Source of the DNA: Niveispirillum cyanobacteriorum
GTDB taxonomy: Bacteria > Pseudomonadota > Alphaproteobacteria > Azospirillales > Azospirillaceae
Reading direction: 5' to 3'
Assembly (NCBI RefSeq): GCF_002868735.1
Contig: NZ_CP025611.1
Span: 428,501 to 492,500, forward strand
Length of the DNA stretch: 64,000 bases
The notes below the pieces were generated by a model. It saw only the letters and a list, made by a program, of their open reading frames with translations. It made no database searches and had not been told where the DNA came from. The translations under genes and the position numbers were made by a program. Of the stretch, positions 6,952 to 17,535 are shown piece by piece; the first letter of the stretch is position 1, and every line of letters begins with the position of its first letter.

Positions 6952-8886
6952 ATGCGTGGATTGTGGGGTGCGGCCCGGTTTGCCGGTGCGCTGCTGGTCG
7001 GGCTGTATGGTGGTGCCGCGCTGGCGGAGGCCGCGCCCGAAATCCCGGTGGAATATTTCGCCCACCAGCCCGTGATGGCCGATGTCGACATGTCGCCCGA
7101 CGGCAGCCATGTCGCCTTCTTGGCCCCCGTCGGTGGCCGTCAGCATCTGGTGGTGCGCAAACTGCCCCTGACCCAGGCAGAGAAACCCGCCGTCATCGGC
7201 CCGTCGGATGCAGAGATCATCGGCTTCGACTGGATCAGCAATGAACGCCTGCTGGTCCGTATCCTGACGACCGAGAAGATGAATACCAGCGACGGGCGCA
7301 AGCCCCTGCGCTTCACACGCACCGTGTCGATGTCGCGTGATCTTCAGGAAATGAAGGTCCTTTTGCAGCGCCCGCCTGACAATGGCTATTTCCTGCAGCA
7401 CACGCCGATCCTGCAGTTCATTGATGATGAATATGTGCTGGCCGCCTTTCCCACCGATGATGGCCCGTGGCCGGGCGTGGTGAAGCTGAACGTGATCACG
7501 GGCGCCTTCACCCGCGTGCGCCGCCCCATCCGGAACGTCACCGAGTATATCCCCGATCCCACCGGCGAAATCCGCATCGCGGAAACCTATGATGACCGCA
7601 GGCTGGAAAGTCGGTACCTGCGTCGCGTCGCGGGTGGCGATTTCGAATTGATGATGAAGAACAAGGTGCTGGAGGATGATGGCGGCTTCGGCATTCTGGG
7701 CTTCGATGCGTCGGGCCAGAACCTGTTCGTGGCATCCCGGCACGAGGGCGACCGTTCCGCCGTTTACAAATATGATCTGGCCAATGATCAGATGGGCGAG
7801 AAGGTCGCCAGCGACCCGCGCTTCGATGTGAACAGCGCGATCATTCAGCGGGGCGCCGTGGTGGCCATCGCCTGGAGGGACGACCTGCCGCGCCGGCAAT
7901 GGCTGGACCCCGCCGTTCAAAAGCTGCAAGACGCACTGGACAAGGCGCTGCCCGACAGCCGGGAGATCGTGATCGACACGGCCGCCGACGGCAACCTGAT
8001 CCTGGTCGCCAGCTTTGCCCTGGACGCGCCTACCACCTATCGGATGTTTGACCGGCGGACCAAGGAATTCTCGCTGTTCGGCGACACCTATCCCGGAATC
8101 GCGCAGGACAATGTCAGCAAGCGCCAACCCATCACCTACAAGGCCACCGACGGCACGGAGATCCCCGGTTATCTGATCCTGCCGGTGGGGGTGGACGGCA
8201 AGAACCTGCCCTTCATCATCATGCCCCATGGCGGGCCATTCTCCCGCGATGACGGCACGTTCGACGTGATGGCGCAGTTCCTGGCCAATCGCGGCTATGG
8301 CGTGCTGCAGCCCAATTTTCGCGGCTCCACCGGCTATGGCGCCGCCTTTAACGAGGCGGGTGAAAAACAGTGGGGCGGGTTGATGCAGGATGATGTCACC
8401 GATGCCGCCAAGTGGGCCATTTCCCAGGGCTATGCCGACCCCAACCGCATGTGCATCCTGGGCTGGTCCTATGGCGGCTATGCGGCGCTGATGGCAGCGG
8501 TGAAGACGCCCGACCTGTTCAAATGCGCCGTGGCAACCGCGCCCGTGGCCAATCTGGAACGGCTCTATGACGAGGTGAAATCGTCAGGCTATGGCAATAT
8601 CACGCGCGGCCTCTATTTCGGCGACAACCCCGACGCGCTGAAACCCATCTCCCCCTATCATCAGGCCGACAGGATCAAGGTGCCGGTCCTGCTGGTGCAT
8701 GGCGACCTGGACTATCAGGCCTCCGTCGCCCACAGCCGCGACATGCGCCGCGCCCTGGAACGGGCGGGAAAGCCGGTCGAATATGTGGAGATCAAAGGCA
8801 TGGACCATTCGCCCATCGTCACGGCACAGATGAAGACCGTTCTGGAGGCGTGGGAGAAGTTCTTGAAGACGCATCTGGGGAAGTGA
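6952..8886 (+). CDS. Exported S9 family prolyl-oligopeptidase-like serine peptidase
   Basis: A protein of 644 residues. I chose the ATG at 6952 (GGGGAG just upstream) over the GTG at 6946. Residues 1-25 form a signal peptide ending in ALA. An N-terminal beta-propeller region (VMADVDMSPDGSHVAFLAPVGGR) precedes a C-terminal alpha/beta-hydrolase domain. The nucleophile is in GWSYGGY (Ser about 506), the acid in HGDLDYQAS (Asp about 587), and the catalytic His in GMDHSP (about 619). The order fits acylaminoacyl-peptidase/DPP-like S9 enzymes acting on peptides in the periplasm. It stands alone; the substrate is unknown. Confidence 0.9.
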   Translation: MRGLWGAARFAGALLVGLYGGAALAEAAPEIPVEYFAHQPVMADVDMSPDGSHVAFLAPVGGRQHLVVRKLPLTQAEKPAVIGPSDAEIIGFDWISNERLLVRILTTEKMNTSDGRKPLRFTRTVSMSRDLQEMKVLLQRPPDNGYFLQHTPILQFIDDEYVLAAFPTDDGPWPGVVKLNVITGAFTRVRRPIRNVTEYIPDPTGEIRIAETYDDRRLESRYLRRVAGGDFELMMKNKVLEDDGGFGILGFDASGQNLFVASRHEGDRSAVYKYDLANDQMGEKVASDPRFDVNSAIIQRGAVVAIAWRDDLPRRQWLDPAVQKLQDALDKALPDSREIVIDTAADGNLILVASFALDAPTTYRMFDRRTKEFSLFGDTYPGIAQDNVSKRQPITYKATDGTEIPGYLILPVGVDGKNLPFIIMPHGGPFSRDDGTFDVMAQFLANRGYGVLQPNFRGSTGYGAAFNEAGEKQWGGLMQDDVTDAAKWAISQGYADPNRMCILGWSYGGYAALMAAVKTPDLFKCAVATAPVANLERLYDEVKSSGYGNITRGLYFGDNPDALKPISPYHQADRIKVPVLLVHGDLDYQASVAHSRDMRRALERAGKPVEYVEIKGMDHSPIVTAQMKTVLEAWEKFLKTHLGK

Positions 8887-9002
8887 GGAAGGGCACTATA
8901 TCGAAGCTTGCCTGATCGGATAATTTGATCCAAAAATATAAACTTGGAGTCAGTTCGCTGTCGTTCTGATATCATCAACCTGTTCTATGTGGTGTAAAAG
9001 TT

Positions 9003-10112
9003 ATGGAAATGCAGGATAAAGTTCGCAATCTGGTTGGTAGAATTGAAAAGCATCGTGGGAACATTCTTACCGAGGAGGCATGTAAAAATGCATTTGTGAT
9101 GCCATTTCTAAACATGCTTGGATACGATGTTTTTAACCCTGATGTGGTTATCCCTGAATTTATTGCAGATGTTGGAATTAAAAAGGGCGAGAAGGTTGAT
9201 TACGCCATTCGTGTTGGCGGAAAGATATCTATTTTGATTGAGTGCAAGTGTTCTTCTGCAAATTTGAAGGAAGTGCACATGTCTCAACTATATAGATACT
9301 TCCATGTAACGGAGGCGAAGTTTGCCATTCTTACGAATGGTATTGAATACTGGTTCTACACAGATATAGATGAACCCAATAAGATGGATCAAATACCATT
9401 CTTTAAATTTAATCTCCTGTCCCACAGATCGGCAGATATACTGGAGCTCCAAAAATTCTCATCTGACCAATTCAATGTAGATAATATTGTTTCCACCGCC
9501 AATAATCTAAAATATAGTTCTGCATTGAAGAATGAGTTCTCTAAGGAGATAGCAAGTCCCTCCGACGAATTCTGTAAAATTCTCGTTTCCCGTATTGTCT
9601 CAGGAAGTATGACAAGTAAGGTCAAAGAAAAATATTATGGACTTGTAAAGTCGGCGATAAATGATGCGCTAGCGGATATATTGAGCGACCGAATTTCCAG
9701 CGCTCTTGATATGACTTCGAGCGCGGCAACGTCCTTGGCGCGAAGTGGTTTTGTCGAGCCTGCGCCTCAGCCGGTGCCCACTTCCACTATTGAGGTGCCC
9801 GAGAAACCAGAGGGGGAGGAGGAGGTAGTTACGACCCAGGAAGAGTTGGAGGGCTACTACGTGGTGAAGGCCATTGTTAGGAACGTGATCTCCGGTGAAA
9901 GGGTCAGTATCAGAGATGCCAAAAGCTACTGTGCCATCTTGGTTGATAACAACAACCGTAAGCCACTGGCACGACTTCATTTAAATAGCAAGTCAGTGAA
10001 GTATATAGGTCTATTCAAGGGTAAGGATGAGGAGAAATTTAAGATCGAAAATATTGACGATATATATAAATTTGACGAAATGCTGCGTGAAACAGCCCGA
10101 CAATATATTTAA
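9003..10112 (+). CDS. Stand-alone HsdR-N-like restriction endonuclease
   Basis: A protein of 369 residues. The N-terminal half matches the type I restriction HsdR N-terminal nuclease fold used in predicted type IV enzymes (COG4748-like). It has EEACKNAFVMPFLNMLGYDVFNP, then KVDYAI and ISILIECKC, which supply the Asp and the Glu-x-Lys of a PD-(D/E)xK active site, followed by SQLYRYF and FAILTNG. No helicase motor, methylase or specificity gene is nearby. After a flexible linker (about residues 240-280) a C-terminal domain begins at ELEGYYVVKAIV. Base composition and codons are strikingly A+T-rich compared with all neighbours, pointing to horizontal acquisition. Function as a modification-dependent nuclease is inferred. 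Confidence 0.75.
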   Translation: MEMQDKVRNLVGRIEKHRGNILTEEACKNAFVMPFLNMLGYDVFNPDVVIPEFIADVGIKKGEKVDYAIRVGGKISILIECKCSSANLKEVHMSQLYRYFHVTEAKFAILTNGIEYWFYTDIDEPNKMDQIPFFKFNLLSHRSADILELQKFSSDQFNVDNIVSTANNLKYSSALKNEFSKEIASPSDEFCKILVSRIVSGSMTSKVKEKYYGLVKSAINDALADILSDRISSALDMTSSAATSLARSGFVEPAPQPVPTSTIEVPEKPEGEEEVVTTQEELEGYYVVKAIVRNVISGERVSIRDAKSYCAILVDNNNRKPLARLHLNSKSVKYIGLFKGKDEEKFKIENIDDIYKFDEMLRETARQYI

Positions 10113-10131
10113 ATCCCGCACCTAAACCTAT

Positions 10132-10164
10132 AAAACGCCTTGGCCCCCTCGCCGGGGCGTTTTT
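10132..10164. terminator. Bidirectional terminator between convergent genes
   Basis: AAAACGCC (10132-10139) pairs with GGCGTTTT (10156-10163). A-run and T-run flank both sides, so it can work for the restriction gene on the plus strand and the deacetylase gene on the minus strand. Confidence 0.8.
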
Positions 10165-11408
10165 CATTTTACTGCCGCCGTCAGCGGCACCAGCTGGAAC
10201 CCCTTTTCCGGCAAGGTGGGTAGCCAGTGGGTAAGGGCCGCGATGGTGACGTCGTGGGGATGGCCGATAGCGATGGCAACGCCGTTCTTGCGCGCGATCT
10301 CCTCCACCTTGGCCAGCGATGCCGCCACACCCTGTGCCGTCATCACATGGTCCAGGAACACGTCGCGCGACAGCATGGGCACCTGATAATGGGCCGACAG
10401 GGGGCCGGCGGCGGTGTTGGCCGTCGTGCGGCTGTCCAGGAACAGCAGGCCGCGTGCCCCCAGTTCAGCCATCACGACCGCCATGCCGGTACGGTCGGCG
10501 GTGAAGCGGCTGCCCATATGGTTGTTGATGCCGACAAAGCCCTGAAAGGCCGACAGGTTGGTGGCCAGACGCTGGCGCAAGGTTGCTTCTTCTAGCCGGG
10601 TCAGCAGGGCACCGGGGCCGGGATCTTCCTTGCCCGTCGGTTCCATGGGCATGTGCACGATCAGTTCATGACCCTGCGCGCGGGCCTTGCCCGTCTGCTG
10701 CGGCAGATCGCGGGCATAGGGCAGCCAGGCCAGGGTCAGGGGGCCGGGCAGGGCGGCCACCTTTTCCGACCGGTGCCGATCCACACCCATATCGTCGATG
10801 ACGATCACGATGCGGGGATGGCCGTTGGGGGCCGGGGCCGCCACCGCGAAATGTTTCCAGGTGGGCGTACCGGCGGGGGCGGCGATCAGCGGGGGCAGGG
10901 GACGCGGCGGTGCGGCGGGAAGGGCCGCCACCTGTGCCGGGGGTGCAGCGGGCGTCGCGGGTTCCAACGATGCGGGCGGCTGTGCGGGGAAATTGGGTTG
11001 CGCGTCGGGCACGGTCGGTGCGGCACCGGGGCGGGTGGGCAGGTCCGCGGTTTCCGCCGCCTCCTCGTCGCTGGCATCTTCCGGTTCGTCCGCACCGCTG
11101 GCGTCCGCTTCCTCCTCCATCGGGGTCAGGGCGGGGCCGGCGGCCACGGGGTGATAGCGTTCCTGGCCCAGCAGCGCTGTCATGCCACCCGCCACCAGCA
11201 CCAAGGCTGTCAGGGCCAGTGCGATGCGTCCGCCCGTACCCAGACGCGACAGCCAGAGCAGGGCCAGACGGCGGATGCGAACCAGACTGTCCCGACCCCG
11301 CTTCACGGCACCCGCCCCGTTGCGCACGCGCGGGCGCTGCGGTCCCCTGCCGCCACCGGTGCGGGGACGGTTGCTGTTTCCGGCGGGTCGGGGCTTCTGG
11401 GGCGGCAT
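10164..11408 (-). CDS. Divergent polysaccharide deacetylase family protein (YibQ-like)
   Basis: A protein of 414 residues. The N-terminal 55 residues are basic and Pro/Arg/Gly-rich and cytoplasmic. One transmembrane helix follows (about residues 62-82, IALALTALVLVAGGMTALL), then a long Pro/Ala/acidic linker, and then the deacetylase-like domain from about residue 195 (RIVIVIDDMGVDRHRSEKVAALPGPLTLAWLPY). Conserved blocks ELIVHMPMEP, GINNHMGSRFT and IAIGHPHDVT mark the divergent NodB-fold family PF04748. The periplasmic domain probably acts on an envelope glycan; the substrate is unknown. It shares a terminator with the convergent restriction gene and is divergent from trpG. Confidence 0.85.
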   Translation of the reverse strand: MPPQKPRPAGNSNRPRTGGGRGPQRPRVRNGAGAVKRGRDSLVRIRRLALLWLSRLGTGGRIALALTALVLVAGGMTALLGQERYHPVAAGPALTPMEEEADASGADEPEDASDEEAAETADLPTRPGAAPTVPDAQPNFPAQPPASLEPATPAAPPAQVAALPAAPPRPLPPLIAAPAGTPTWKHFAVAAPAPNGHPRIVIVIDDMGVDRHRSEKVAALPGPLTLAWLPYARDLPQQTGKARAQGHELIVHMPMEPTGKEDPGPGALLTRLEEATLRQRLATNLSAFQGFVGINNHMGSRFTADRTGMAVVMAELGARGLLFLDSRTTANTAAGPLSAHYQVPMLSRDVFLDHVMTAQGVAASLAKVEEIARKNGVAIAIGHPHDVTIAALTHWLPTLPEKGFQLVPLTAAVK

Positions 11409-11592
11409 GGATTGTGCGACCTTGGCAACGGGAACTGGATCAGTTTACTGCTACAAATACGGGATGCGGCGCAATGCCCCTGCCGCAATGCCGCCCGCCG
11501 CCGGGGACAGGGCTGCATGGGCTGGAAATCATCGCTGTCAGTCTGTAGGCTTCGCGGTCCAAGGCCTTGGGGGCCGATAGCGGAATAGAGCC

Positions 11593-12195
11593 ATGCTGCT
11601 GTTCATCGACAATTACGACAGTTTCACCTGGAACCTGGTGCATTATCTGGGCGAATTGGGCGCTGAGATGGCGGTCTGGCGTAACGATTCCCTGTCCGTG
11701 GATGAAGCGCTGGCCTTGAAGCCGGAAGCCATCGTGCTGTCGCCCGGCCCCTGCGACCCGGACCGGGCCGGCATCTGCCTGCCCCTGATCCATGCAGCGG
11801 CGGAACATAAGATCCCCCTGATGGGCGTCTGCCTGGGTCATCAGGCCATCGGCCAGGCCTTTGGCGGCAAGGTGATCCGCGCGCCGGAGCCGATGCATGG
11901 CAAACTGTCGGACGTGTTCCATGAAGGGCGCGGCCTGATGGCCGATCTGCCCAGCCCGTTTAAGGCCACGCGCTACCATTCCCTGATTGTGGAGAAGAAA
12001 ACGCTGCCGGCTTGCCTGGAAGCGACCTCGTGGCTGCCCGACGGCATGATCATGTCCTTGTCGCACAAGACCCTGCCCATCCATGGCGTGCAGTTCCACC
12101 CGGAAAGCATCGCGTCCGAACATGGGCACAAGATCTTCGACAATTTCCTGAAACTGGCCGGCGTGACCCGCGGTCCGCAGCTTCGCGTGGCGTGA
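11593..12195 (+). CDS. trpG: Anthranilate synthase component II (glutamine amidotransferase)
   Basis: A protein of 200 residues. It has the class I amidotransferase features: [14 protein letters not shown] at the start, [11 protein letters not shown], the nucleophile in [11 protein letters not shown] (Cys about 80) and the His-Glu pair in [14 protein letters not shown]. It supplies ammonia to TrpE, whose gene is not in the window, for anthranilate formation. It may also serve aminodeoxychorismate synthase. It leads a compact trpG-trpD-trpC-moaC-moeA run; trpD begins 8 bases after the stop. Confidence 0.94.
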   Translation: MLLFIDNYDSFTWNLVHYLGELGAEMAVWRNDSLSVDEALALKPEAIVLSPGPCDPDRAGICLPLIHAAAEHKIPLMGVCLGHQAIGQAFGGKVIRAPEPMHGKLSDVFHEGRGLMADLPSPFKATRYHSLIVEKKTLPACLEATSWLPDGMIMSLSHKTLPIHGVQFHPESIASEHGHKIFDNFLKLAGVTRGPQLRVA

Positions 12196-12203
12196 GGGCT
12201 GGG

Positions 12204-13241
12204 ATGTCAGGGGATATGGGAGATTTCAAGGCGCTGCTGGCGAAGGTCGCCACTGGCGCCACGCTCAGTGATGAGGAGGCAGAACACGCCTTCGCCATCA
12301 TCATGTCGGGCAATGCCACGCCGGCCCAGATGGGCGGGTTCCTGATGGCGCTGCGCGTGCGCGGCGAAACGGTGGGGGAAATCACAGGGGCCGTGCGCGC
12401 CATGCGTGCCAAGGCCCTGAAGATCGAGGCGCCGGACGGTATCATCGATACCTGCGGCACCGGCGGGGACGGGGCGCATACCTATAACATCTCCACCGCC
12501 GTGGCCTTTGTCATTGCCGGTTGCGGCGTGCCAGTGGCCAAGCATGGCAACCGGGCCATTTCGTCCAAGTCCGGGGCGGGCGACGTGCTGTCGGCGCTGG
12601 GCGTCAATCTGGATGCTGATTTCACCCTGGTGAAGCGCGCCCTGTTCGACGCCAATATCGGCTTTCTGCTGGCCACCCGCCACCATACCGCCATGCGCAA
12701 TGTCGGGCCGACGCGGGTGGAACTGGGCACGCGCACCATCTTCAACCTGATGGGGCCACTGTCCAACCCGGCGGGGGCGCAACGTCAGCTCATGGGCGTT
12801 TATGACGCGAAATGGGTGGAACCGCTGGCACAGGTGCTGCGCAATCTGGGCTCCACCCGTGCCTGGGTGGTGTCGGGGGCCGACGGGCTGGACGAGATCA
12901 CGACGACCGGCCCCACCCATGTCGCCGAACTGCGCGACGGGCAGGTGCGGCGGTTTGAGGTGACGCCGGAACAGGCGGGCCTGACCCGCGTCACCCTGGC
13001 CGACCTGCGCGGCGGCACGCCGGAGGAAAATGCCGACGCGTTGCGGGCCGTTCTGGCCGGTGCCACAGGGCCTTATCGCGATATCGTGCTGCTGAACGCC
13101 GCCGCCGCCCTTGTCGTGGCCGATGCCGTGCCCGATCTAAAGGCAGGCGTGGCTAAGGCCGCCGATTGCATCGCCTCCGGTCAGGCCACACTGGCGCTGG
13201 ACCGGCTTGTCTCCATCACCAACACACCGTTGACCCTATGA
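12204..13241 (+). CDS. trpD: Anthranilate phosphoribosyltransferase
   Basis: A protein of 345 residues. The PRPP-binding motif is in [17 protein letters not shown], and the family block [21 protein letters not shown] follows. [25 protein letters not shown] matches the conserved central region. It transfers phosphoribose to anthranilate in tryptophan synthesis. I chose the ATG at 12204, although the next in-frame ATG at 12216 is also possible. The stop overlaps the trpC start by four bases (ATGA). Confidence 0.95.
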   Translation: MSGDMGDFKALLAKVATGATLSDEEAEHAFAIIMSGNATPAQMGGFLMALRVRGETVGEITGAVRAMRAKALKIEAPDGIIDTCGTGGDGAHTYNISTAVAFVIAGCGVPVAKHGNRAISSKSGAGDVLSALGVNLDADFTLVKRALFDANIGFLLATRHHTAMRNVGPTRVELGTRTIFNLMGPLSNPAGAQRQLMGVYDAKWVEPLAQVLRNLGSTRAWVVSGADGLDEITTTGPTHVAELRDGQVRRFEVTPEQAGLTRVTLADLRGGTPEENADALRAVLAGATGPYRDIVLLNAAAALVVADAVPDLKAGVAKAADCIASGQATLALDRLVSITNTPLTL

Positions 13242-14056
13242 ACAGCCAACCCGACGTCCTGGCCCGCATCAATGCCGACAAGGCCGACCATGTGGCCCGC
13301 GCCAAGGCGGCCCGTCCGCTGTCCGTGGTCACCGATCTGGCCAAGGCACAACCCGCGCCGCGCGGCTTTGCCAAGGCCCTGGAAAACACCGTTGCGGCGG
13401 GCCGCTGGGCCCTGATCGCGGAGATCAAGAAGGCCAGCCCGTCCAAGGGTCTGATCCGGGCGGATTTCGATCCGCCCATCCTGGCCCGCGCATACCGTGA
13501 TGCCGGCGCCACCTGCCTGTCGGTGCTGACCGATGTGCCGTACTTCCAGGGCGATGATGCATTCTTGCAGGCGGCGCGGGCGGCAGTGGAGCTGCCGGCG
13601 CTGCGCAAGGATTTCATGATCGATCCCTATCAGATCGTGGAAAGCCGGGCGCTGGGGGCCGACTGCATCCTGCTGATCATGGCCTGCCTGGACGATGTCC
13701 TGGCCCGCGAGCTGTATGACGCCACCGTCGAACTGGGCATGGATGTCCTGGTGGAGGTGCATGACGAGGCGGAGATGGAGCGTGCCTTGAAGCTGCCGGG
13801 CGGCCTGCTGGGTGTGAACAACCGCAATCTGAAGACTCTGTCCATCGATCTGGCCACGACGGAGCGGCTGGCGGCCATGGTGCCGGCGGGCCGGCATCTG
13901 GTGGCGGAAAGCGGCATCCACAGCCCCGCCGACCTGACCCGTCTGGCCCAGGCCGGGGCACGGCGCTTCCTGATCGGTGAAAGCCTGATGGCCAAGCCGG
14001 ACGTGACGGCAGCCACCAAGGCCCTGCTCTCCACCCCGATGATCGAGGCGGCATGA
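13238..14056 (+). CDS. trpC: Indole-3-glycerol-phosphate synthase
   Basis: A TIM-barrel enzyme of 272 residues. Diagnostic blocks are [12 protein letters not shown] (catalytic Lys), [46 protein letters not shown] and [13 protein letters not shown]. It starts on the ATGA that ends trpD and ends on the ATGA that starts moaC, so translation of the three genes is coupled. It is mono-functional, without a fused TrpF domain. Confidence 0.95.
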   Translation: MNSQPDVLARINADKADHVARAKAARPLSVVTDLAKAQPAPRGFAKALENTVAAGRWALIAEIKKASPSKGLIRADFDPPILARAYRDAGATCLSVLTDVPYFQGDDAFLQAARAAVELPALRKDFMIDPYQIVESRALGADCILLIMACLDDVLARELYDATVELGMDVLVEVHDEAEMERALKLPGGLLGVNNRNLKTLSIDLATTERLAAMVPAGRHLVAESGIHSPADLTRLAQAGARRFLIGESLMAKPDVTAATKALLSTPMIEAA

Positions 14057-14538
14057 ACAGCCCGCTCACCCATTTTGATGAGGCCGGCAACGCCGCCATG
14101 GTCGACGTCTCGGCCAAGGATGAAACCGTACGCATTGCCACGGCGCGCGGTTATATCGCCATGAAACCGGAAACCCTTGCCCTGATCCGCGATGGCGGCA
14201 TGGAAAAGGGCGATGTGCTGGGCGTGGCGCGGCTGGCCGGTATCATGGCCGCCAAGAAGACACCCGACCTGATCCCGCTCTGCCATCCCCTGATGCTGTC
14301 CAAGGTCGCAGTCGATTTCACCATCGACGAGGCCGCGTCCAGGGTGGAGGTCGAGGCCACGGTGAAGCTGAAAGGCCGCACCGGCGTGGAGATGGAGGCG
14401 CTGACCGCCGTGTCGGTGGCCGCACTCACCATCTATGACATGTGTAAGGCCGTGGATAAGGGCATGGTCATCGGCGGCGTCCATCTCGCCTATAAGGAAG
14501 GTGGGAAAAGCGGGACCTATGTGGGGCCTGTGAGCTGA
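14053..14538 (+). CDS. moaC: Cyclic pyranopterin monophosphate synthase
   Basis: A protein of 161 residues. The conserved blocks [28 protein letters not shown] and [28 protein letters not shown] are those of MoaC, which rearranges the GTP-derived intermediate to cPMP in molybdenum-cofactor synthesis. The His in LCHPL and the Lys residues of the active site are present. It overlaps trpC by four bases and is followed after about 105 bases by moeA, so Moco genes ride on the trp operon. Confidence 0.95.
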   Translation: MNSPLTHFDEAGNAAMVDVSAKDETVRIATARGYIAMKPETLALIRDGGMEKGDVLGVARLAGIMAAKKTPDLIPLCHPLMLSKVAVDFTIDEAASRVEVEATVKLKGRTGVEMEALTAVSVAALTIYDMCKAVDKGMVIGGVHLAYKEGGKSGTYVGPVS

Positions 14539-14643
14539 GCCGCCCGCCATCGGCAAATTATCGGCCTTCCATCGCCCTTGCCCCGTTGCAGGGCGTGATA
14601 TATGCCCCAATATGTCGCATCCATCGACAGACGGAGCATGTGA

Positions 14644-15843
14644 TTGATCCCGCTTTCCGAGGCCCGTGCCCGTATCCTGGCGGCCGCGAAGCTGCTGCCC
14701 GCTGAACAGGTGCCCATCACCCAGGGGTTGGGGCGCGTTCTGGCGGCCGATGTGGTGGCGCGCGTCACGCATCCGCCGACGGCGGTCAGCGCCATGGATG
14801 GCTGGGCCGTACGCACCGCCGACATTGGCCGCTTCCCCGTCACCCTGACCCGCATCGGTGAGGCCCCGGCGGGACGGCCCTTTGCGGGCACCTTAAGGCC
14901 AGGGCAGGCGGTGCGCATCTTCACGGGCGGGGCACTGCCCGATGGTGCCGATACGGTGGTGGTGCAGGAGGACGCTGATGATCACGGTGCCACCGTCACG
15001 TTAAGGGACGGCGGGGGGCCTGGCCGCTGGGTGCGTCCGGCGGGGCAGGATTTCAGTGTCGGCGATGTCGGTGTGCATGCTGGCCGCCGCCTGACCGTAC
15101 GTGATCTGGCGCTCAGCGCCTCCATGAATGTGCCCTGGCTGCGGGTGCGGCGTCGTCCGCGCGTCTCGATCTTGGCGACGGGCGACGAAGTGGTGATGCC
15201 CGGCGATACGCTGGCGCCGGGTCAGATCGTGAGTTCCAATTCCCTGGCGCTGTGTGCCCTGGTGCGACAGTTGGGTGGGGAACCCGTCGATCTGGGTATC
15301 GCTGGCGATAGCGCCGACAGCCTGTCCACCCTGGTGGCCGCCGCGTCGGGGACCGACCTTCTGGTCACCATCGGCGGGGCGTCGGTGGGGGAACATGATC
15401 TCGTCCGCTCCGTCCTGGGCGCCGCTGGCCTGGAGCTGGATTTCTGGAAAATCGCCATGCGGCCGGGCAAGCCGCTGATGTTCGGGCAGATGCATGGCGT
15501 GCCCATGATCGGCCTGCCGGGTAATCCCGTGTCGGCCCTGGTCTGTGCCTGGCTGTTCCTGCGCCCGCTGCTGCTGGCCATGCAGGGGCTGCCGGCGGAT
15601 GATGACCTGCGCGATGCCATTCTGGCCCGCGACATGGGGGCCAATGACAGCCGGGCGGATTTCATCCGCGCCAAACTGTCAACCGATGGGGATGGGCGCT
15701 TGGTTGCCGAACCGTTCCCCAAGCAGGATAGCGGTATGTTGAGCCGTCTCGCCTGGGCCGACTGCCTGATCCTGCGTGCCCCTCATGCCCCGCCGGTGAA
15801 GGCCGGGGACCGGGTGCAGGTGATGCCGCTGGACGCGCTGTAA
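14644..15843 (+). CDS. moeA: Molybdopterin molybdenumtransferase
   Basis: A protein of 399 residues starting at a TTG (14644), with GGAG at 14632-14635. A TGA lies immediately upstream in frame, so no longer start exists. N-terminal MoeA signature: AEQVPITQGLGRVLAADVVA, then SAMDGWAVR and FTGGALPDGADTVVVQED. The central MoCF-binding domain has ILATGDEVVMPGDTLAPGQIVSSN and VTIGGASVGEHD, and the C-terminal region has MRPGKPLMFGQ and GLPGNPVSAL. It inserts molybdate into adenylated molybdopterin. In related genomes lexA usually follows directly; here a chemoreceptor gene intervenes. Confidence 0.94.
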   Translation: MIPLSEARARILAAAKLLPAEQVPITQGLGRVLAADVVARVTHPPTAVSAMDGWAVRTADIGRFPVTLTRIGEAPAGRPFAGTLRPGQAVRIFTGGALPDGADTVVVQEDADDHGATVTLRDGGGPGRWVRPAGQDFSVGDVGVHAGRRLTVRDLALSASMNVPWLRVRRRPRVSILATGDEVVMPGDTLAPGQIVSSNSLALCALVRQLGGEPVDLGIAGDSADSLSTLVAAASGTDLLVTIGGASVGEHDLVRSVLGAAGLELDFWKIAMRPGKPLMFGQMHGVPMIGLPGNPVSALVCAWLFLRPLLLAMQGLPADDDLRDAILARDMGANDSRADFIRAKLSTDGDGRLVAEPFPKQDSGMLSRLAWADCLILRAPHAPPVKAGDRVQVMPLDAL

Positions 15844-15855
15844 CCGCAGAATGGG

Positions 15856-17535
15856 TTACGCCCCGATCCGCGCCGCCTCCTGTGCGGCGCGGTTCATGTT
15901 GGCCGACATTTCGCCCGCCACCGCACTCTGCTGTTCCACGGCGACGGCGATGGAACCGACATAGTCATTCACCTGCCCGATGGCCCCATGGATGCTGCCC
16001 AGGGTGCTGACCACCTCAGCGGCGGTTTCGCGTAGGCCGGTGATGTCGTCGGCGATGCGGTCGGTGGCGGCGCGGGCCTGGGTGGCAAGGCTTTTCACCT
16101 CCTGCGCCACCACGGCGAAGCCCTTGCCAGCATCACCGGCGCGTGCCGCCTCGATGGAGGCGTTCAGCGCCAGAAGGTTGATCTGCCCCGTGATGCCCGT
16201 GATCAGGTTGACGATATCAACCATATTGTCCGACAGGTTGGTGAGACGTGCTGTCACAGTGCTGGCAGCGTCAACGGATCGATTGGCGGCTTCTGCCTCG
16301 TCGCGGGATTTGCGCATGCTGTCGGCAATTTCGCGGATGGAGGCGTTCATCTCCTCCGCCCCGGCGGCCACGCTTTCCATCATGCCGCGCACATACTCGC
16401 TGCGCTGGCGGGCCTGCACCTGTCGCGTCACGTCGCTGGCGTACTTCACCACCTTATAGGGCTTGCCATCCAGACCCATGATCGGGTTGTAGGAGGCCTG
16501 AATCCAGACATCCTGCCCATCCTTGGAGCGGCGACGGAACTCGCCCGCCTGATATTCCCCGGCCGCCAGTTTCTGCCAGAAGGTACGGTAATCAGCACTC
16601 TCCCGCTCCCCCTCCGGCACGAAAAGGGAATGGTGGCGGCCTTCAATCTCCTCGGCGCGGTAACCAAGGGCTGATAGGAAATTCTCATTGGCGGTGATGA
16701 TGGTGCCATCCAGGGTGAATTCGATGACCGCCTGACTTTTGGAGATGGCGGCCAACTGACTGGCCCGGTCACTGTTCAGCCGCTTCTGCTCCGTGATGTC
16801 GGACGCGAATTTCACGACCTTGGCAACATTGCCGTCCGTGTCCAGGATGGGCGTGTAGCTGGCCTGAATCCAGATGTCGCTTCCATTGCGGCGAATGCGG
16901 CGGAATTCACCCCCGAAAAACTCGCCAGCGGCAAGCCGTTCCCAGAAGCGGCGATATTCGGTGGTGTCCCGATCCTCCGCCGGCATGAACTGGCGATGGT
17001 GCTTTCCCTTGATTTCCGGCAGGGAATAGCCGAGCGCGTTGAGGAAATTCTCGTTGGCCGTCAGGACCTCCCCCTGCGGCGTGAACTCAATCACGGCCTG
17101 GGTGCGGTTGATGGCGGCAATCTGCCCCGCCATGTCGGCGTTGCGGTGGACGGCATCGGTGATGTCGCTGGCCAGCTTCACCACCCGGATCACCCGCCCG
17201 GCGCGGTCCAGCACGGGGTTGTACGTCGCACGGATCCAGACATCCCGGCCCTGCCGGTCAATGCGGCGGAATACGCCGGATTGAAACTCCCCCCCTGCCA
17301 ACGTGTCCCAAAAATCCCTGTAGCTCTGCTGCTGATGATCAGCGGCCCTCAGAAACATACGATGGTGTTTGTTAACGATCTCATTTAACGAGTATCCCAG
17401 CGCTTCGAGAAAGTTATGATTGGCATCCAATATCACGCCGGTCGGATCAAATTCGATAATGCATTGAGAAGTATCAATTGCTTTATGCAGGGCAGAGAGT
17501 TTAGCAGCCTGATTGCTTCGAAATGAAAATGACAT
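15856..17535 (-). CDS. Soluble methyl-accepting chemotaxis protein with three PAS domains
   Basis: A protein of 559 residues with no transmembrane segment, so a cytoplasmic chemoreceptor. Three PAS-PAC repeats (about residues 20-130, 145-252, 265-375) share the same plan: a [QV]-IEF start, a NFL-x-ALGYS/R segment, KHHR/RHHS-x-F, FRR...G-x-DVWI and KxASDIT. The signalling domain carries the hairpin tip [35 protein letters not shown]. BdlA/Aer2-type receptors with serial PAS domains sense redox or internal ligands through heme or FAD. The HH pair in each PAS could matter, but no cofactor can be assigned. It is antisense to its neighbours and sits between moeA and lexA. Confidence 0.88.
   Translation of the reverse strand: MSFSFRSNQAAKLSALHKAIDTSQCIIEFDPTGVILDANHNFLEALGYSLNEIVNKHHRMFLRAADHQQQSYRDFWDTLAGGEFQSGVFRRIDRQGRDVWIRATYNPVLDRAGRVIRVVKLASDITDAVHRNADMAGQIAAINRTQAVIEFTPQGEVLTANENFLNALGYSLPEIKGKHHRQFMPAEDRDTTEYRRFWERLAAGEFFGGEFRRIRRNGSDIWIQASYTPILDTDGNVAKVVKFASDITEQKRLNSDRASQLAAISKSQAVIEFTLDGTIITANENFLSALGYRAEEIEGRHHSLFVPEGERESADYRTFWQKLAAGEYQAGEFRRRSKDGQDVWIQASYNPIMGLDGKPYKVVKYASDVTRQVQARQRSEYVRGMMESVAAGAEEMNASIREIADSMRKSRDEAEAANRSVDAASTVTARLTNLSDNMVDIVNLITGITGQINLLALNASIEAARAGDAGKGFAVVAQEVKSLATQARAATDRIADDITGLRETAAEVVSTLGSIHGAIGQVNDYVGSIAVAVEQQSAVAGEMSANMNRAAQEAARIGA

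Noticed and set aside
6913-8229. Minus-strand open frame (438 codons) opposite the S9 peptidase
   Set aside because: It overlaps a complete peptidase gene with catalytic triad, and its sequence has no family-like features.
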